Made by a program: the position numbers and the translations under genes | Shown here: positions 1 through 9,083 of the stretch, in pieces | Position numbering within the stretch: the first letter of the stretch is position 1 | Layout: each line of letters begins with the position of its first letter | From: Geobacter sp. | GTDB lineage: Bacteria > Desulfobacterota > Desulfuromonadia > Geobacterales > Pseudopelobacteraceae | Reading direction: 5' to 3' | Assembly: GCA_009684515.1 (NCBI GenBank) | Contig: WKKS01000013.1 | Span: 1 to 64,000, forward strand | DNA length: 64,000 bases | Notes under the pieces: model-generated | Told to the model about the DNA's origin: nothing | Database searches by the model: none | The model's input: only the letters and a program-made list of their open reading frames with translations

Positions 1-62
1 TTGCTATCCGCGAAGGTGGCCGTACCGTTGGCGCAGGTGTTGTTAGCTCCATTATCGAATAA
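1..62 (+). CDS. tuf: Elongation factor Tu, C-terminal end (partial)
   Basis: The window opens inside a gene whose last 19 codons read [19 protein letters not shown] before TAA; the reading frame starts at base 3. This matches the conserved C-terminus of EF-Tu domain 3 (the family consensus is [12 protein letters not shown] followed by a short variable tail). EF-Tu is the GTPase that delivers aminoacyl-tRNA to the ribosome. It lies 23 bp upstream of rpsJ, the usual str/S10 junction, so the two are probably co-transcribed. Only the tail is visible, so nothing can be said about the rest. Confidence 0.93.
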   Translation, partial: AIREGGRTVGAGVVSSIIE

Positions 63-85
63 ATCAGAAACGTACGAGGATATCA

Positions 86-394
86 ATGCAGAGCCAGAAA
101 ATCAGAATTCGCCTAAAGGCATATGACCATAAACTGCTGGATGTATCAGTAGGTGAGATTGTCGAAACTGCAAAAAGAACTGGTGCTCGTGTTGCAGGAC
201 CGATACCCCTTCCAACAGTTATTAACAAGTACTGTGTTCTGCGTGGACCGCACGTAGATAAGAAGTCTCGGGATCAGTTTGAGATCAGAACTCATAAGCG
301 CCTGATTGATATACTTGACCCGACTCAGCAGACGGTCGACGCACTGATGAAACTGGATCTTTCTGCTGGTGTTGACGTAGAAATCAAACTGTAA
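86..394 (+). CDS. rpsJ: 30S ribosomal protein S10 (NusE)
   Basis: The product has 102 aa, the full family length, with the S10 signature around residues 27-42 ([16 protein letters not shown]) and the conserved [11 protein letters not shown] segment. S10 sits in the head of the small subunit. As NusE it pairs with NusB in rRNA transcription antitermination and contacts NusG. A GAGGA ribosome binding site lies 6 nt before ATG. It is the first gene of the S10 operon and follows tuf closely. Confidence 0.98.
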   Translation: MQSQKIRIRLKAYDHKLLDVSVGEIVETAKRTGARVAGPIPLPTVINKYCVLRGPHVDKKSRDQFEIRTHKRLIDILDPTQQTVDALMKLDLSAGVDVEIKL

Positions 395-422
395 CTGTTA
401 CTACGACTGAATAGGATTATCT

Positions 423-1052
423 ATGATGAAAGGTATCATCGGAAAAAAACTGGGTATGACCCAGATATTCTTGGAAGACGGAACTCGTGTACCTGTCACC
501 GTCGTTCAGGCGGGCCCATGTTACGTGGTTCAGAAAAAAACTGCAGAAACAGACGGTTATTCGGCCATACAAGTTGGTTTTGAATCGGTTGCTTCTTCAA
601 CTGCAAACAAGCCAGAGCTGGGTCATTGTACGAAATCAGGTCAGGGCGTTTTTAGGTACCTGCGTGAATTCAGATTGGCTACTGCGTCTGAAATGAGTGT
701 TGGAGATTCAATAACTGTTGATCAGTTTTCACCTGACGACTTGATTGATGTTACTGGAACCAGTATTGGTAAAGGTTTTCAGGGTGTTATTAAGCGCTGG
801 AACTTCAAGGGAGGACGTGCTTCCCATGGATCGCGCTTCCACCGTGCTCCTGGCTCAATCGGTGCATCTGCAACTCCATCACGCGTCTTCAAAAACAAGA
901 AGATGCCTGGTCAAATGGGCAATTGCAAGGTTACAGTTCAAAGACTAAAGGTGGTCCGTGTTGATGCGGCAGATAACCTTCTATTAATAAAAGGTGCTGT
1001 ACCTGGTCATAAGAACTCAATTGTGATGATTAAACAGAGTGTAAAAGCATAG
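423..1052 (+). CDS. rplC: 50S ribosomal protein L3
   Basis: The product has 209 aa. It begins with the typical [14 protein letters not shown] motif and has the central [18 protein letters not shown] loop that reaches toward the peptidyl transferase centre. L3 is an early assembly protein that binds domain VI of 23S rRNA. Two adjacent ATG codons (423 and 426) lie 6 and 9 nt after an AGGA site, so either may be used; the upstream one is given. It is the second gene of the S10 operon. Confidence 0.98.
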   Translation: MMKGIIGKKLGMTQIFLEDGTRVPVTVVQAGPCYVVQKKTAETDGYSAIQVGFESVASSTANKPELGHCTKSGQGVFRYLREFRLATASEMSVGDSITVDQFSPDDLIDVTGTSIGKGFQGVIKRWNFKGGRASHGSRFHRAPGSIGASATPSRVFKNKKMPGQMGNCKVTVQRLKVVRVDAADNLLLIKGAVPGHKNSIVMIKQSVKA

Positions 1053-1073
1053 TAATTTCTTGGGAGTATGAGT

Positions 1074-1697
1074 ATGCCTTCAATCGCTGTCTACAATATG
1101 AATAGGCAAAAAACCGGTGAAATTGAGCTGTCAGATGACGTTTTCAACGTAGAAGTAAGGGAAAGCCTTATTCATCAAGCACTCAAAATCCAACTTGCCA
1201 ACAGGAGAGCTGGTACAGTTGCCGTCAAGAACCGCTCAGCTGTGTCTGGTGGTGGTAAAAAGCCATTTAAACAAAAAGGTACTGGTAATGCGCGACAGGG
1301 TTGCAGTCGGGCTCCTCAGTATCCAGGTGGTGGTGTTGCATTTGGCCCTCAGCCAAAGACATATAATCTGAGCATGAATAAGAAAGCTCGTGCCGCCGCC
1401 CTTTGTTCAGTACTTACTTATAAGCTTAATAACGAAGGTATAACTGTTATAGACAAGCTTGAGTTTGATAAAGTATCAACTAAAGACTTTGTCGGTTTTA
1501 TGAAGCGTTTTGAGCAGGATCGCTTGTTGATAGTGACAGATGATTTTAATAATAATCTGGTGCTGTCGGGCCGCAATGTCCAGTATGTTAAAATGTTGAA
1601 GCATGATGCTCTTAATGTATACGATATGCTGAAATACAAACATATCATCTTTACTCAAGGGTCGGTGCTGTCAGCAGAAGGAGCATTGCAAAAATGA
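1074..1697 (+). CDS. rplD: 50S ribosomal protein L4
   Basis: The product has 207 aa. The long extended loop ([18 protein letters not shown]) lines the exit tunnel beside L22. In enterobacteria L4 also represses its own S10 operon; whether that holds here is unknown because the operon leader is outside the window. The start is placed at the second ATG: the GGGAG ribosome site at 1062-1066 is only 1 nt from the ATG at 1068 but 7 nt from the ATG at 1074. The last 4 nt overlap rplW (ATGA), suggesting translational coupling. Confidence 0.96.
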   Translation: MPSIAVYNMNRQKTGEIELSDDVFNVEVRESLIHQALKIQLANRRAGTVAVKNRSAVSGGGKKPFKQKGTGNARQGCSRAPQYPGGGVAFGPQPKTYNLSMNKKARAAALCSVLTYKLNNEGITVIDKLEFDKVSTKDFVGFMKRFEQDRLLIVTDDFNNNLVLSGRNVQYVKMLKHDALNVYDMLKYKHIIFTQGSVLSAEGALQK

Positions 1698-1978
1698 ATA
1701 TTTACTCTGTAATTAAGAAACCACATGTCACCGAAAAAACATCACTCGGTGCAGATTCATCTAATACGGTTGCAATCGTAGTAGATAAAGATTCAAACAA
1801 GATCGAAATTAAGCAGGCCGTAGAAACTTTGTTCAAAGTTAAGGTGGCCAATGTACGTACGGTGACAGTAGCTGGCAAGGTTAAACGCTCTGGCAAAACT
1901 TTTGGCAAACGGTCTAACTGGAAAAAAGCATATGTAACACTCCAGGAAGGGCAATCAATAGATTTCTTTGAAGTCTAA
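1694..1978 (+). CDS. rplW: 50S ribosomal protein L23
   Basis: The product has 94 aa, the normal length, starting [16 protein letters not shown], which is the family hallmark, with a basic C-terminal strand region ([19 protein letters not shown]). L23 lies at the polypeptide exit and is the docking site for trigger factor and the signal recognition particle. Its start codon overlaps the rplD stop by 4 nt. Confidence 0.97.
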   Translation: MNIYSVIKKPHVTEKTSLGADSSNTVAIVVDKDSNKIEIKQAVETLFKVKVANVRTVTVAGKVKRSGKTFGKRSNWKKAYVTLQEGQSIDFFEV

Positions 1979-1999
1979 CTAATACGTTTGGGGTTCAAG

Positions 2000-2824
2000 A
2001 TGGCAATTAAAAGCTATAATCCAACTTCAGCAGGGCGCAGACATCAAACCTGTTCTGCTTTCGATGAAATTACGAAGTCTACTCCTGAGAAATCCTTACT
2101 AGTGACTCTTAAAAAGAGCGGTGGAAGGAACTCAAACGGTCGTATCACGTCAAGGCATCAAGGCGGCGGTCATAAGCAGAAGTATCGCATCATTGACTTT
2201 CGACGTGATAAAAGAAGTATTCCTGCTACTGTTGCCAGTATAGAATACGATCCTAATCGTAGCGCTAGAATTGCTCTTCTCAACTATGCTGATGGCGAGA
2301 AAAGATATATCCTTGCACCACTTGATCTTAAAGTTGGTGATGTGATTATAAGTGGTCCTGAGGCTGACATTAAGCCAGGGAACTCACTGCCTCTCCGTTC
2401 CATTCCTTTGGGAACAATTATACATAATATTGAGCTCAAAATTGGTAAAGGCGCTCAGCTTGCGCGCAGCGCTGGAACTTTTGCTCAGTTAATGTCAAAA
2501 GAGGGTAAGTACTCACAGATTAAGTTGCCTTCTGGCGAAGTTCGTCTTATACTGCTCGATTGTTACGCGACTATTGGTCAGGTAGGAAACACAGACCATG
2601 AGAACGTTAATATTGGTAAGGCCGGTCGTTCACGTTGGCTGGGCAGACGTCCTAAAGTGCGTGGTGTTGCTATGAACCCGGTTGACCACCCACATGGTGG
2701 TGGCGAGGGTCGTACGTCGGGTGGTCGTCACCCGGTTACACCTTGGGGCATCCCGACCAAAGGCTACAAAACTCGTACTAACAAAACATCTGACCGTTTC
2801 ATTGTTAAGAAACGTAGCAAATAA
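2000..2824 (+). CDS. rplB: 50S ribosomal protein L2
   Basis: The product has 274 aa and begins [15 protein letters not shown] as in most bacteria. It carries the [19 protein letters not shown] segment and the C-terminal [11 protein letters not shown] motif, whose histidine lies near the peptidyl transferase centre. L2 is required for subunit association and catalysis. The frame is open upstream to a TTG at 1988, but the ATG at 2000 fits the family N-terminus and is spaced correctly from the GGGG run at 1990-1993. Confidence 0.97.
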   Translation: MAIKSYNPTSAGRRHQTCSAFDEITKSTPEKSLLVTLKKSGGRNSNGRITSRHQGGGHKQKYRIIDFRRDKRSIPATVASIEYDPNRSARIALLNYADGEKRYILAPLDLKVGDVIISGPEADIKPGNSLPLRSIPLGTIIHNIELKIGKGAQLARSAGTFAQLMSKEGKYSQIKLPSGEVRLILLDCYATIGQVGNTDHENVNIGKAGRSRWLGRRPKVRGVAMNPVDHPHGGGEGRTSGGRHPVTPWGIPTKGYKTRTNKTSDRFIVKKRSK

Positions 2825-2844
2825 TCTGTTGAGAGGCTGATACT

Positions 2845-3123
2845 ATGGCACGTTCGATAAAAAAAGGACCTTTTATAGATGGACACCTGATAAAAAAGGT
2901 TCTCGCTGAAGGCCCGAATTCAAAGAAAATTATAAAAACATGGTCGCGTCGCTCTACTATCAGCCCTGATTTTATAGGTTGTAGTTTTGCAGTTCACAAT
3001 GGTCGTAAGTTCATCCCAGTTTTTGTAACTGAAAACATGGTTGGACATAAAATGGGTGAATTCGCTCCGACCAGAACATTTCACGGCCATGCCGCAGACA
3101 AAAAGAGCAAAGTCAAGAAGTAG
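2845..3123 (+). CDS. rpsS: 30S ribosomal protein S19
   Basis: The product has 92 aa with the family N-terminus ([19 protein letters not shown]), the [12 protein letters not shown] segment and [16 protein letters not shown]19 forms a head heterodimer with S13 and contacts the A-site finger bridge. It lies in the fixed operon position between rplB and rplV with short spacers. Confidence 0.98.
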   Translation: MARSIKKGPFIDGHLIKKVLAEGPNSKKIIKTWSRRSTISPDFIGCSFAVHNGRKFIPVFVTENMVGHKMGEFAPTRTFHGHAADKKSKVKK

Positions 3124-3137
3124 TAAGGGAGCTTGAT

Positions 3138-3473
3138 ATGGAATCCAGTGCAAAACTCGCATCTGTTCGTCTGTCGCCTCGCAAGACACGTCTAGTTGTA
3201 GATCTAGTCCGCGGGAAAGCAATACAGGATGCACTTAATACCTTGCGTTTTATGCCTCAACCATCTGCTAAGCTTGTTTCTAAGCTGCTTAAATCTGCAG
3301 TAGCAAATGCTGAGCAAAAAGGTGTTTCAGATGTTGATCGTCTGTTTGTTAAAACAATATTCGTGGATGGCGGTGCCGTACTGAAGCGTTTTACCCCGCG
3401 TGCAATGGGACGTGCCAGCAAAATTCGTAAGCCGACTAGTCATATAGCCGTAACTCTGTCGGACTCAAAATAG
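3138..3473 (+). CDS. rplV: 50S ribosomal protein L22
   Basis: The product has 111 aa. It shows the conserved [18 protein letters not shown] helix near the N-terminus. The C-terminal hairpin ([20 protein letters not shown]) protrudes into the exit tunnel opposite L4 and is the known site of macrolide-resistance changes. No insertion or deletion is evident in the loop. Confidence 0.98.
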   Translation: MESSAKLASVRLSPRKTRLVVDLVRGKAIQDALNTLRFMPQPSAKLVSKLLKSAVANAEQKGVSDVDRLFVKTIFVDGGAVLKRFTPRAMGRASKIRKPTSHIAVTLSDSK

Positions 3474-3496
3474 TTTTTAATACCTGGAGGTGTAGT

Positions 3497-4129
3497 TTGG
3501 GACAAAAAATAAATCCGATAGGCTTCCGGCTTGGTGTAACTAAGACTTGGGATTCTAAGTGGTATGCTGAGGCTGATTACGCCAAGTTATTGCATGAGGA
3601 CCTGGCAATCAGGAAGTTCTTGAAAAAACGTTTATATAGTTCCGGTGTATCTAAGATCGAGATCGAGCGCGCTGCGAATAAGTGCAAGATCAACATCTTC
3701 ACTGCTCGTCCAGGCCTTATAATAGGTAAAAAAGGTTCGGAAGTCGAAACTATTAAAAAAGATCTGGCTCTTATAACTTCAAAAGAAGTATTTATTACAA
3801 TCAATGAAGTACGTAAGCCTGAGCTCGATGCTCAATTAGTTGCAGAAAATGTTGCATTGCAGCTCGAAAGACGCATAGCTTTCCGTAGAGCAATGAAGAA
3901 AAGTGTTACCTCAACCTTAAAGTTTGGTGCCAAGGGAATCAGGATTACATGTTCCGGACGTCTTGGTGGGGCAGAAATGTCACGAACTGAGTGGTATCGT
4001 GAAGGTCGTGTTCCACTTCACACACTTAGAGCCGATATAGATTATGGTTTTGCTGAAGCAAAAACGACTTACGGACTTATTGGCGTTAAAGTTCTTATTT
4101 TTAAGGGTGAAATTCTACCTGGCAAGTAA
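3497..4129 (+). CDS. rpsC: 30S ribosomal protein S3
   Basis: The product has 210 aa. It begins [13 protein letters not shown] and contains the KH-2 RNA-binding domain with the loop [15 protein letters not shown] (GKKG core), then the C-terminal S3 domain. S3 forms part of the mRNA entry site and helicase with S4 and S5. The start codon is TTG, supported by a strong CTGGAGGT site 5 nt upstream and by the conserved second residue glycine. It is the first of several ribosomal genes here that start with TTG. Confidence 0.97.
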   Translation: MGQKINPIGFRLGVTKTWDSKWYAEADYAKLLHEDLAIRKFLKKRLYSSGVSKIEIERAANKCKINIFTARPGLIIGKKGSEVETIKKDLALITSKEVFITINEVRKPELDAQLVAENVALQLERRIAFRRAMKKSVTSTLKFGAKGIRITCSGRLGGAEMSRTEWYREGRVPLHTLRADIDYGFAEAKTTYGLIGVKVLIFKGEILPGK

Positions 4130-4161
4130 ATTTTTATTTTGTACAACAGGAGCACGCATAA

Positions 4162-4587
4162 ATGTTAATGCCGAAACGGGTAAAACATAGAAAACAGATG
4201 AAGGGTCGCATGTCTGGTAAGCCTTGTCGTGGAATTGAACTTGCTTTTGGTGAGTTTGGGCTTCAGGCAACTGAGTGCGGCTGGCTTGATTCGAGACAGA
4301 TTGAAGCAGCTCGTATCGCTATGACACGCTACATTAAAAGGGGTGGTAAAATCTGGATTCGTGTTTTCCCAGATAAGCCATTGACTGCTAAACCTGCAGA
4401 GACACGCATGGGTAAAGGTAAGGGTTCTCCTGATTCTTGGGTATGCGTAGTCAAGCCAGGCGTTATTTTATATGAAATGGAAGGTGTGACAGAAGAGATC
4501 GCTCGCGAAGCTCTTAGGCTAGCTGCACATAAGCTTCCTCTTTCTACAAAGTTTATATCGAGGGGAGAACTTCATGAAGCCCAGTGA
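4162..4587 (+). CDS. rplP: 50S ribosomal protein L16
   Basis: The product has 141 aa, with the family N-terminus [17 protein letters not shown] and the [13 protein letters not shown] motif that contacts A-site and P-site tRNA. The first ATG (4162) is 9 nt from an AGGAG site; the second (4168) would be 15 nt away, so the first is preferred. The 3' end overlaps rpmC by 14 nt in another frame, a common arrangement. Confidence 0.97.
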   Translation: MLMPKRVKHRKQMKGRMSGKPCRGIELAFGEFGLQATECGWLDSRQIEAARIAMTRYIKRGGKIWIRVFPDKPLTAKPAETRMGKGKGSPDSWVCVVKPGVILYEMEGVTEEIAREALRLAAHKLPLSTKFISRGELHEAQ

Positions 4588-4762
4588 TTTGAGAAAAATG
4601 ACTTCAGAAGACTTGCTTAAAAAGCAGACTGAGAGTACACAGGAACTTTTTAACCTTAAATTTCAGCTGCACACCGGCAGACTTGAGAATTCTTCAAAAC
4701 TTAAAGCAATCCGTAAGGATATTGCTAGAATCAATACTATTCTCACTGAGATTAAGGCATAG
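4574..4762 (+). CDS. rpmC: 50S ribosomal protein L29
   Basis: The product has 62 aa and forms two predicted long helices, as in the family ([15 protein letters not shown] and [18 protein letters not shown], ending [11 protein letters not shown]). L29 binds near the tunnel exit next to L23. The AGGGGAG site lies inside the 3' end of rplP, which this gene overlaps by 14 nt. Confidence 0.95.
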   Translation: MKPSDLRKMTSEDLLKKQTESTQELFNLKFQLHTGRLENSSKLKAIRKDIARINTILTEIKA

Positions 4763-4773
4763 GGAGCTTCGAT

Positions 4774-5019
4774 ATGAGTGAACGGGGTCACAGAAAAACT
4801 CAAGTGGGTGTTGTTATCAGTGACAAGATGGAGAAAACCGTTGTAGTTAGGGTTGATCGACTTGTTAAACACAGCATTTACAATAAATATATTAAACGTA
4901 GTGTAAATTACAAGGTTCACGACGAACAAAATAGCTCAAAAACTGGCGATAGAGTTCAGATAATTGAATGCCGTCCGTTGAGTAAAGATAAACGTTGGAG
5001 CCTTAAACAGATAATCTAA
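4774..5019 (+). CDS. rpsQ: 30S ribosomal protein S17
   Basis: The product has 81 aa. It has an OB-fold with the conserved [16 protein letters not shown] and the [20 protein letters not shown] motif. S17 is a primary 16S rRNA binder in the body of the small subunit. It follows rpmC by 11 nt with a GGGAGC site before ATG. Confidence 0.97.
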   Translation: MSERGHRKTQVGVVISDKMEKTVVVRVDRLVKHSIYNKYIKRSVNYKVHDEQNSSKTGDRVQIIECRPLSKDKRWSLKQII

Positions 5020-5050
5020 AAGTATCTCTTAGTACAGGGAGTGTCGTGTA

Positions 5051-5419
5051 ATGATTCAAATGCAGACAATACTGGATGTAGCCGACAATTCGGGCGCAAA
5101 GAAACTATTTTGCATTAAGGTCCTTGGCGGTTCCAAAAGAAAATACGCGGGTGTTGGCGATATCATTGTTGCTTCTGTACGCGAAGCACTGCCCAACTCC
5201 AAAGTTAAAAAAGGCGATGTTGTAAAAGCCGTTGTCGTTAGAACTGCAAAGTCACTGGGTCGTCCAGATGGATCTTACATCCGTTTTGATGATAACTCCG
5301 GGGTGGTTATAAACAATGCTAAGGAACCGGTTGGCTCGCGTATCTTCGGCCCGGTTGCCAGAGAACTGCGTGCTAAGAAGTTTATGAAAATTATTTCTCT
5401 TGCACCGGAAGTACTATAA
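5051..5419 (+). CDS. rplN: 50S ribosomal protein L14
   Basis: The product has 122 aa, the standard length, with [18 protein letters not shown] at the N-terminus and [11 protein letters not shown] near the C-terminus. L14 forms intersubunit bridges with 16S helix 14 and is the binding site for the silencing factor RsfS. It is the first gene of the spc-type block in enterobacteria, but here no gap or promoter separates it from rpsQ. Confidence 0.98.
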   Translation: MIQMQTILDVADNSGAKKLFCIKVLGGSKRKYAGVGDIIVASVREALPNSKVKKGDVVKAVVVRTAKSLGRPDGSYIRFDDNSGVVINNAKEPVGSRIFGPVARELRAKKFMKIISLAPEVL

Positions 5420-5439
5420 AAGAAATCGGAGAGTTGAAG

Positions 5440-5760
5440 ATGCAAGCCATTAAATCCCATGTTAACAAGGGCGATACGGTTATGGTTATTGCCGGTAAGG
5501 AAAAGAGCAAGACTGGTAAAGTTCTGCAGATTCTTCCTAAAAAGAACGGCGTAATCGTTGAAGGTCTCAATATTGTCAAGCGTCATGTGAAAGCTCGTGG
5601 TAATGAGGCAGGCGGGATAAAGGAGAAAGAAGCTAGAATCCATATCTCCAATGTCATGCCATATTGTTCAAAGTGTGCTAAGCCTGTTCGGACCAGTAAA
5701 AAAGTCCTGGAAAACGGCGAAAAACAGCGTATTTGTGTCAAGTGTGGCAACTCGCTTTAG
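5440..5760 (+). CDS. rplX: 50S ribosomal protein L24
   Basis: The product has 106 aa. It has an N-terminal KOW motif ([20 protein letters not shown]) that starts 50S assembly by binding the 5' end of 23S rRNA. The C-terminus carries two CxxC pairs (CSKC and CVKC), a zinc-ribbon form seen in many L24 proteins outside the enterobacteria. The ATG at 5440 sits 6 nt after GGAGAG; the frame is open to a TTG at 5434, which is too close to that site. Confidence 0.96.
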   Translation: MQAIKSHVNKGDTVMVIAGKEKSKTGKVLQILPKKNGVIVEGLNIVKRHVKARGNEAGGIKEKEARIHISNVMPYCSKCAKPVRTSKKVLENGEKQRICVKCGNSL

Positions 5761-5784
5761 AATTACTTCGGAGGAATCAATATA

Positions 5785-6324
5785 ATGACGCGTTTACAAG
5801 AAATTTATAATAAAGAAGTTGTTCCAAAACTTCTAAATGACTTTACCTATAAGTCCTCAATGCAAGTTCCTCGAATAGAGAAGATTGTTGTTAATATGGG
5901 CTTGGGAGAAGCAATACAGAATGTTAAGATTCTTGATTCTGCTACTGCTGAACTAAATGCCATCACTGGTCAAAAATCAGTAATTACAAAAGCTAAGAAA
6001 TCAATTGCAACGTTCAAGCTTCGTGAAGGTATGCCAATTGGTTGCATGGTAACTTTACGCAGGGAGCGTATGTATGAGTTCCTTGATCGCCTCATGAACG
6101 TATCGCTGGCAAGGGTTCGAGATTTCAAGGGTGTTTCAGGCAAAGCGTTTGATGGCAAAGGTAATTATACACTTGGTATCAAAGAGCAGCTTATATTTCC
6201 TGAGATAAACTATGATAATGTTGATAAAATTAAAGGCATGAATATAACTATAGTTACAAGTGCCAAGACTGATGAGGAAGGTAAAGCTCTTCTCAAGTAC
6301 CTGGGCATGCCGTTCAGGAACTAA
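5785..6324 (+). CDS. rplE: 50S ribosomal protein L5
   Basis: The product has 179 aa, the normal length, with conserved [13 protein letters not shown], the [21 protein letters not shown] loop region and the C-terminal [17 protein letters not shown]5 binds 5S rRNA together with L18 and L25 in the central protuberance and contacts P-site tRNA. It lies 24 nt after rplX behind a GGAGG site. Confidence 0.98.
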   Translation: MTRLQEIYNKEVVPKLLNDFTYKSSMQVPRIEKIVVNMGLGEAIQNVKILDSATAELNAITGQKSVITKAKKSIATFKLREGMPIGCMVTLRRERMYEFLDRLMNVSLARVRDFKGVSGKAFDGKGNYTLGIKEQLIFPEINYDNVDKIKGMNITIVTSAKTDEEGKALLKYLGMPFRN

Positions 6325-6341
6325 GATATCTGGAGGATTCT

Positions 6342-6527
6342 GTGGCAAAAGTTTCAATGATAATCAAGTCCCAGCGCAAACCTAAATTTAAGGTTCGCCA
6401 ACACAATCGTTGCCCGGTCTGCGGGAGACCTAAAGCTTTCTACCGGAAATTCGAAATGTGCAGGATTTGTCTGCGCAAGTACGCCTCCTCTGGCCAGATT
6501 CCCGGCGTGATTAAATCCAGCTGGTAA
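6342..6527 (+). CDS. rpsZ: 30S ribosomal protein S14, zinc-binding (type Z)
   Basis: The product has 61 aa, the short zinc-containing form of S14. Four cysteines are arranged CPVC ... CRIC (pattern C-x2-C-x12-C-x2-C), and the C-terminus [17 protein letters not shown] is typical. S14 is a late-assembling head protein next to S3 and S10. The start codon is GTG, with CTGGAGGA upstream and the second residue alanine as in relatives. Some annotators use the symbol rpsN for both forms. Confidence 0.96.
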   Translation: MAKVSMIIKSQRKPKFKVRQHNRCPVCGRPKAFYRKFEMCRICLRKYASSGQIPGVIKSSW

Positions 6528-6567
6528 CTAAAAGCCCATATAAGAACGAGACAGGAGCAGACTCACA

Positions 6568-6966
6568 ATGTCCATGACAGATCCTATTGCTGACATGCTT
6601 ACCAGAATTAGAAATGCTAACATGGTAAAGCATCAGAAAGTTGACATTCCTTCTTCTAACATGAAAGTCAGTGTAGCTAGTGTGTTAAAGCAGGAAGGTT
6701 TTATTAAAAACTATAAAGTCATCTCTGATAACCTTCAAGGTGTACTGCGTGTATACCTGAAGTATATCGATGAAAAAGATAGCGTTATCAACGAGATTAA
6801 GCGTATCAGTAAACCCGGTGGTAGGGTTTATGTGAACTCTGATAATATTCCTCTGGTTAAAAGTGGGCTAGGCATTGCGATTCTATCCACCTCCAAAGGA
6901 ATTATAACTGATAGCGCTGCACGTAAAGCCGGAGTAGGCGGCGAACTTATCTGCTCTGTATGGTAA
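6568..6966 (+). CDS. rpsH: 30S ribosomal protein S8
   Basis: The product has 132 aa, with [14 protein letters not shown] at the N-terminus and [24 protein letters not shown] in the C-terminal 16S-binding domain, which is given here only as its key glycine/serine motif ILSTSKG. S8 is a primary binder of helix 21 and in E. coli represses the spc operon. The ATG at 6568 is 10 nt from AGGAG; an internal ATG at 6574 would be 16 nt away, so 6568 is favoured. Confidence 0.97.
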   Translation: MSMTDPIADMLTRIRNANMVKHQKVDIPSSNMKVSVASVLKQEGFIKNYKVISDNLQGVLRVYLKYIDEKDSVINEIKRISKPGGRVYVNSDNIPLVKSGLGIAILSTSKGIITDSAARKAGVGGELICSVW

Positions 6967-6991
6967 TCATTGCGACAAGGAGTACATTTAG

Positions 6992-7531
6992 ATGTCAAGA
7001 ATAGGCAAACTCCCCATAGAAGTTCCAAAAGGTGTCAAGATTGGTTTTACTGACTCAGTGTTATCTGTGCAGGGGCCTAACGGGAACCTCACTCGCCAGA
7101 TAATGGCAAATGTCACGCTGGACATCACTGAGTCAGCAATCGTGGTGTCACGTATTGATGAAACTAATCAGTCCAGAGCTGCACATGGTCTGACACGCAC
7201 GTTAATAAATAATATGGTTGTTGGAGTCACTAAAGGATTCCAGACAAACCTTGAAATTAATGGGGTCGGTTACAGGGCTGAGGTTAAGGGCAATGAGCTT
7301 GTGTTAAGCCTTGGTTACTCTCATCCAGTTAACTTCCTAATTCCAGGCGGAATATCCATTGATGTCGAAAAAATGACCAAACTCTCTGTCAAGGGATTTG
7401 ATAAGGAACTGGTTGGACAGACTGCTGCTAAAATCAGATCATTCCGTAGTCCTGAGCCTTATAAAGGTAAAGGCATCAAGTACGCTGACGAGACTATCCT
7501 AAGAAAAGCTGGTAAAACCGGCAAGAAATAG
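6992..7531 (+). CDS. rplF: 50S ribosomal protein L6
   Basis: The product has 179 aa and consists of two related alpha/beta domains. It starts [15 protein letters not shown] and has the C-terminal signature [16 protein letters not shown]6 lies by the sarcin-ricin loop and factor-binding region. It is correctly placed between rpsH and rplR with an AAGGAG site 10 nt upstream. Confidence 0.98.
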   Translation: MSRIGKLPIEVPKGVKIGFTDSVLSVQGPNGNLTRQIMANVTLDITESAIVVSRIDETNQSRAAHGLTRTLINNMVVGVTKGFQTNLEINGVGYRAEVKGNELVLSLGYSHPVNFLIPGGISIDVEKMTKLSVKGFDKELVGQTAAKIRSFRSPEPYKGKGIKYADETILRKAGKTGKK

Positions 7532-7550
7532 TCTTTATAAGGAGATTTAC

Positions 7551-7916
7551 GTGGCTAAAACAGCTATAAAAACTATTACCCGTATGAAACGTAAGGTACG
7601 GGTTAGAAAAAAAGTGTATGGTACTACAGAGCGTCCTAGATTGAATGTGTTTAAGAGTGCTCGACACATTTATGCTCAAATTATTGATGATACAAAAGGA
7701 TGTACAATCGTATCTACTTCGACTTTGTCAGGGATAGCTGATGATGTCTCTAATGGTGGGAATGCAGCAGCTGCATCTTTCGTCGGCAAAGAAGTAGCTC
7801 GTCTGGCACTTGAAAAAGGTGTTTCAACTGTCGTTTTTGACCGAAATGGTTTTCTATATCACGGTAGAATCAAAGCGCTTGCCGAAGCAGCCCGCGAAGC
7901 CGGGTTGAACTTTTAA
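7551..7916 (+). CDS. rplR: 50S ribosomal protein L18
   Basis: The product has 121 aa with a basic N-terminus ([20 protein letters not shown]) followed by the 5S-binding fold and the C-terminal [20 protein letters not shown] motif. It bridges 5S and 23S rRNA. The start codon is GTG, with AAGGAG 7 nt upstream and an MAK-type N-terminus. Confidence 0.97.
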   Translation: MAKTAIKTITRMKRKVRVRKKVYGTTERPRLNVFKSARHIYAQIIDDTKGCTIVSTSTLSGIADDVSNGGNAAAASFVGKEVARLALEKGVSTVVFDRNGFLYHGRIKALAEAAREAGLNF

Positions 7917-7935
7917 GCGTACGGGGAGGTTTTCT

Positions 7936-8424
7936 TTGAGTAGGATTAATGCTGCAGAACTTAATCTTAATGATCGCGTCGTACACATCAGCCGTGTAGC
8001 AAAGGTTGTTAAAGGTGGCCGCCGATTTAGTTTTTCCGCTCTTATAGTTGTAGGAGACGGTAATGGACATGTAGGTTATGGTCTTGGTAAAGCAAATGAA
8101 GTTCCTGAAGCAATTAGGAAGGGCGTTGAGCAGGCCAAGAAAAACCTTATAAAGGTTCCAGTTAATCAGAACCAGACAATACCTTTTGAAATTGAAGGCA
8201 AGTTTGGTGCAGGCAGGCTTCTTATGAAACCCGCTTCAGCAGGTACTGGTGTTATTGCTGGAGGTGCTGCACGAGCCATATTCGAAGCAGCTGGAATTAA
8301 CAATATACTTTCGAAGTGTCTAGGTTCAAATAATCCACATAATGTTATCAAGGCTGCATTTAACGGACTCATGAGGTTGAAAACACCTGAAGAGATCGCT
8401 GCGCGCCGAGGTATTGCAGAATAA
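7936..8424 (+). CDS. rpsE: 30S ribosomal protein S5
   Basis: The product has 162 aa. The double-stranded RNA-binding domain carries [20 protein letters not shown] and the flexible glycine loop [15 protein letters not shown] where spectinomycin-resistance changes map. S5 works with S4 in decoding accuracy and at the mRNA entry. The start codon is TTG, with GGGGAGG 7-8 nt upstream. Confidence 0.97.
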   Translation: MSRINAAELNLNDRVVHISRVAKVVKGGRRFSFSALIVVGDGNGHVGYGLGKANEVPEAIRKGVEQAKKNLIKVPVNQNQTIPFEIEGKFGAGRLLMKPASAGTGVIAGGAARAIFEAAGINNILSKCLGSNNPHNVIKAAFNGLMRLKTPEEIAARRGIAE

Positions 8425-8445
8425 ATAATCACGTGAGGAATTATC

Positions 8446-8622
8446 ATGAGCACTATGCTTAAGATTACACTTGTAAAAAGCACTATTTGCACTCCCAAAA
8501 AGCATCGTGATGTTGTTTCTGGTCTAGGCTTGACTAAACTCAACCAGTCAGTTCAGCGTATTGACAGTCCGGAAATCCGAGGAATGATCAACAAAGTTTC
8601 TCATCTGCTTTCTGTAGAATAA
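8446..8622 (+). CDS. rpmD: 50S ribosomal protein L30
   Basis: This is a small gene of 58 aa. The product starts MSTMLKITLVKSTICTPKKH, followed by the LGLTKLNQSV motif and the conserved IRGMINKVSHL helix. Length, fold pattern and position between rpsE and rplO all identify L30, a peripheral 23S-binding protein. A GAGGA site lies 6 nt upstream of ATG. An internal ATG at 8455 would give the shorter family-like start MLKITL. Confidence 0.95.
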   Translation: MSTMLKITLVKSTICTPKKHRDVVSGLGLTKLNQSVQRIDSPEIRGMINKVSHLLSVE

Positions 8623-8639
8623 ATAAAGGGGTTGAATGT

Positions 8640-9083
8640 ATGGAACTGAATAGCCTTAAACCATCACTAGGATCAACAAAAAATAGAAAACGTATTGGAC
8701 GCGGTACTGGTTCTGGTCACGGTAAAACAGCCACTAAAGGCCATAAAGGTCAAAAGGCACGTTCAGGTGGCAGCATAAAGGCTGGATTTGAAGGCGGCCA
8801 AATGCCGTTGCAACGTAGATTGCCTAAACGCGGGTTCACACCCCTTGACCGTATCGAATATGCACTTGTAAATCTGAGTCAATTAGATGTATTCGAATCA
8901 GGGGCTGTTGTAGATGTTATTGCACTAGTAGACAAAGGTATAGTTAAATCTACACGTTCTGCAGTTAAAGTACTTGCTAATGGCGAGTTAACCAAGAATC
9001 TAAAGATTATTGCCAACAAGTTTAGCCAAGCTGCCAAGGACAAAATCATAGCAGTTGGTGGAACTGTTGAGGAGATCATCTAG
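8640..9083 (+). CDS. rplO: 50S ribosomal protein L15
   Basis: The product has 147 aa. The glycine- and lysine-rich N-terminal extension (RKRIGRGTGSGHGKTATKG) winds into 23S rRNA, followed by GGQMPLQRRLPKRGF. L15 is a late 50S assembly protein. Its stop codon shares one base with the secY GTG start, so translation is probably coupled. Confidence 0.97.
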   Translation: MELNSLKPSLGSTKNRKRIGRGTGSGHGKTATKGHKGQKARSGGSIKAGFEGGQMPLQRRLPKRGFTPLDRIEYALVNLSQLDVFESGAVVDVIALVDKGIVKSTRSAVKVLANGELTKNLKIIANKFSQAAKDKIIAVGGTVEEII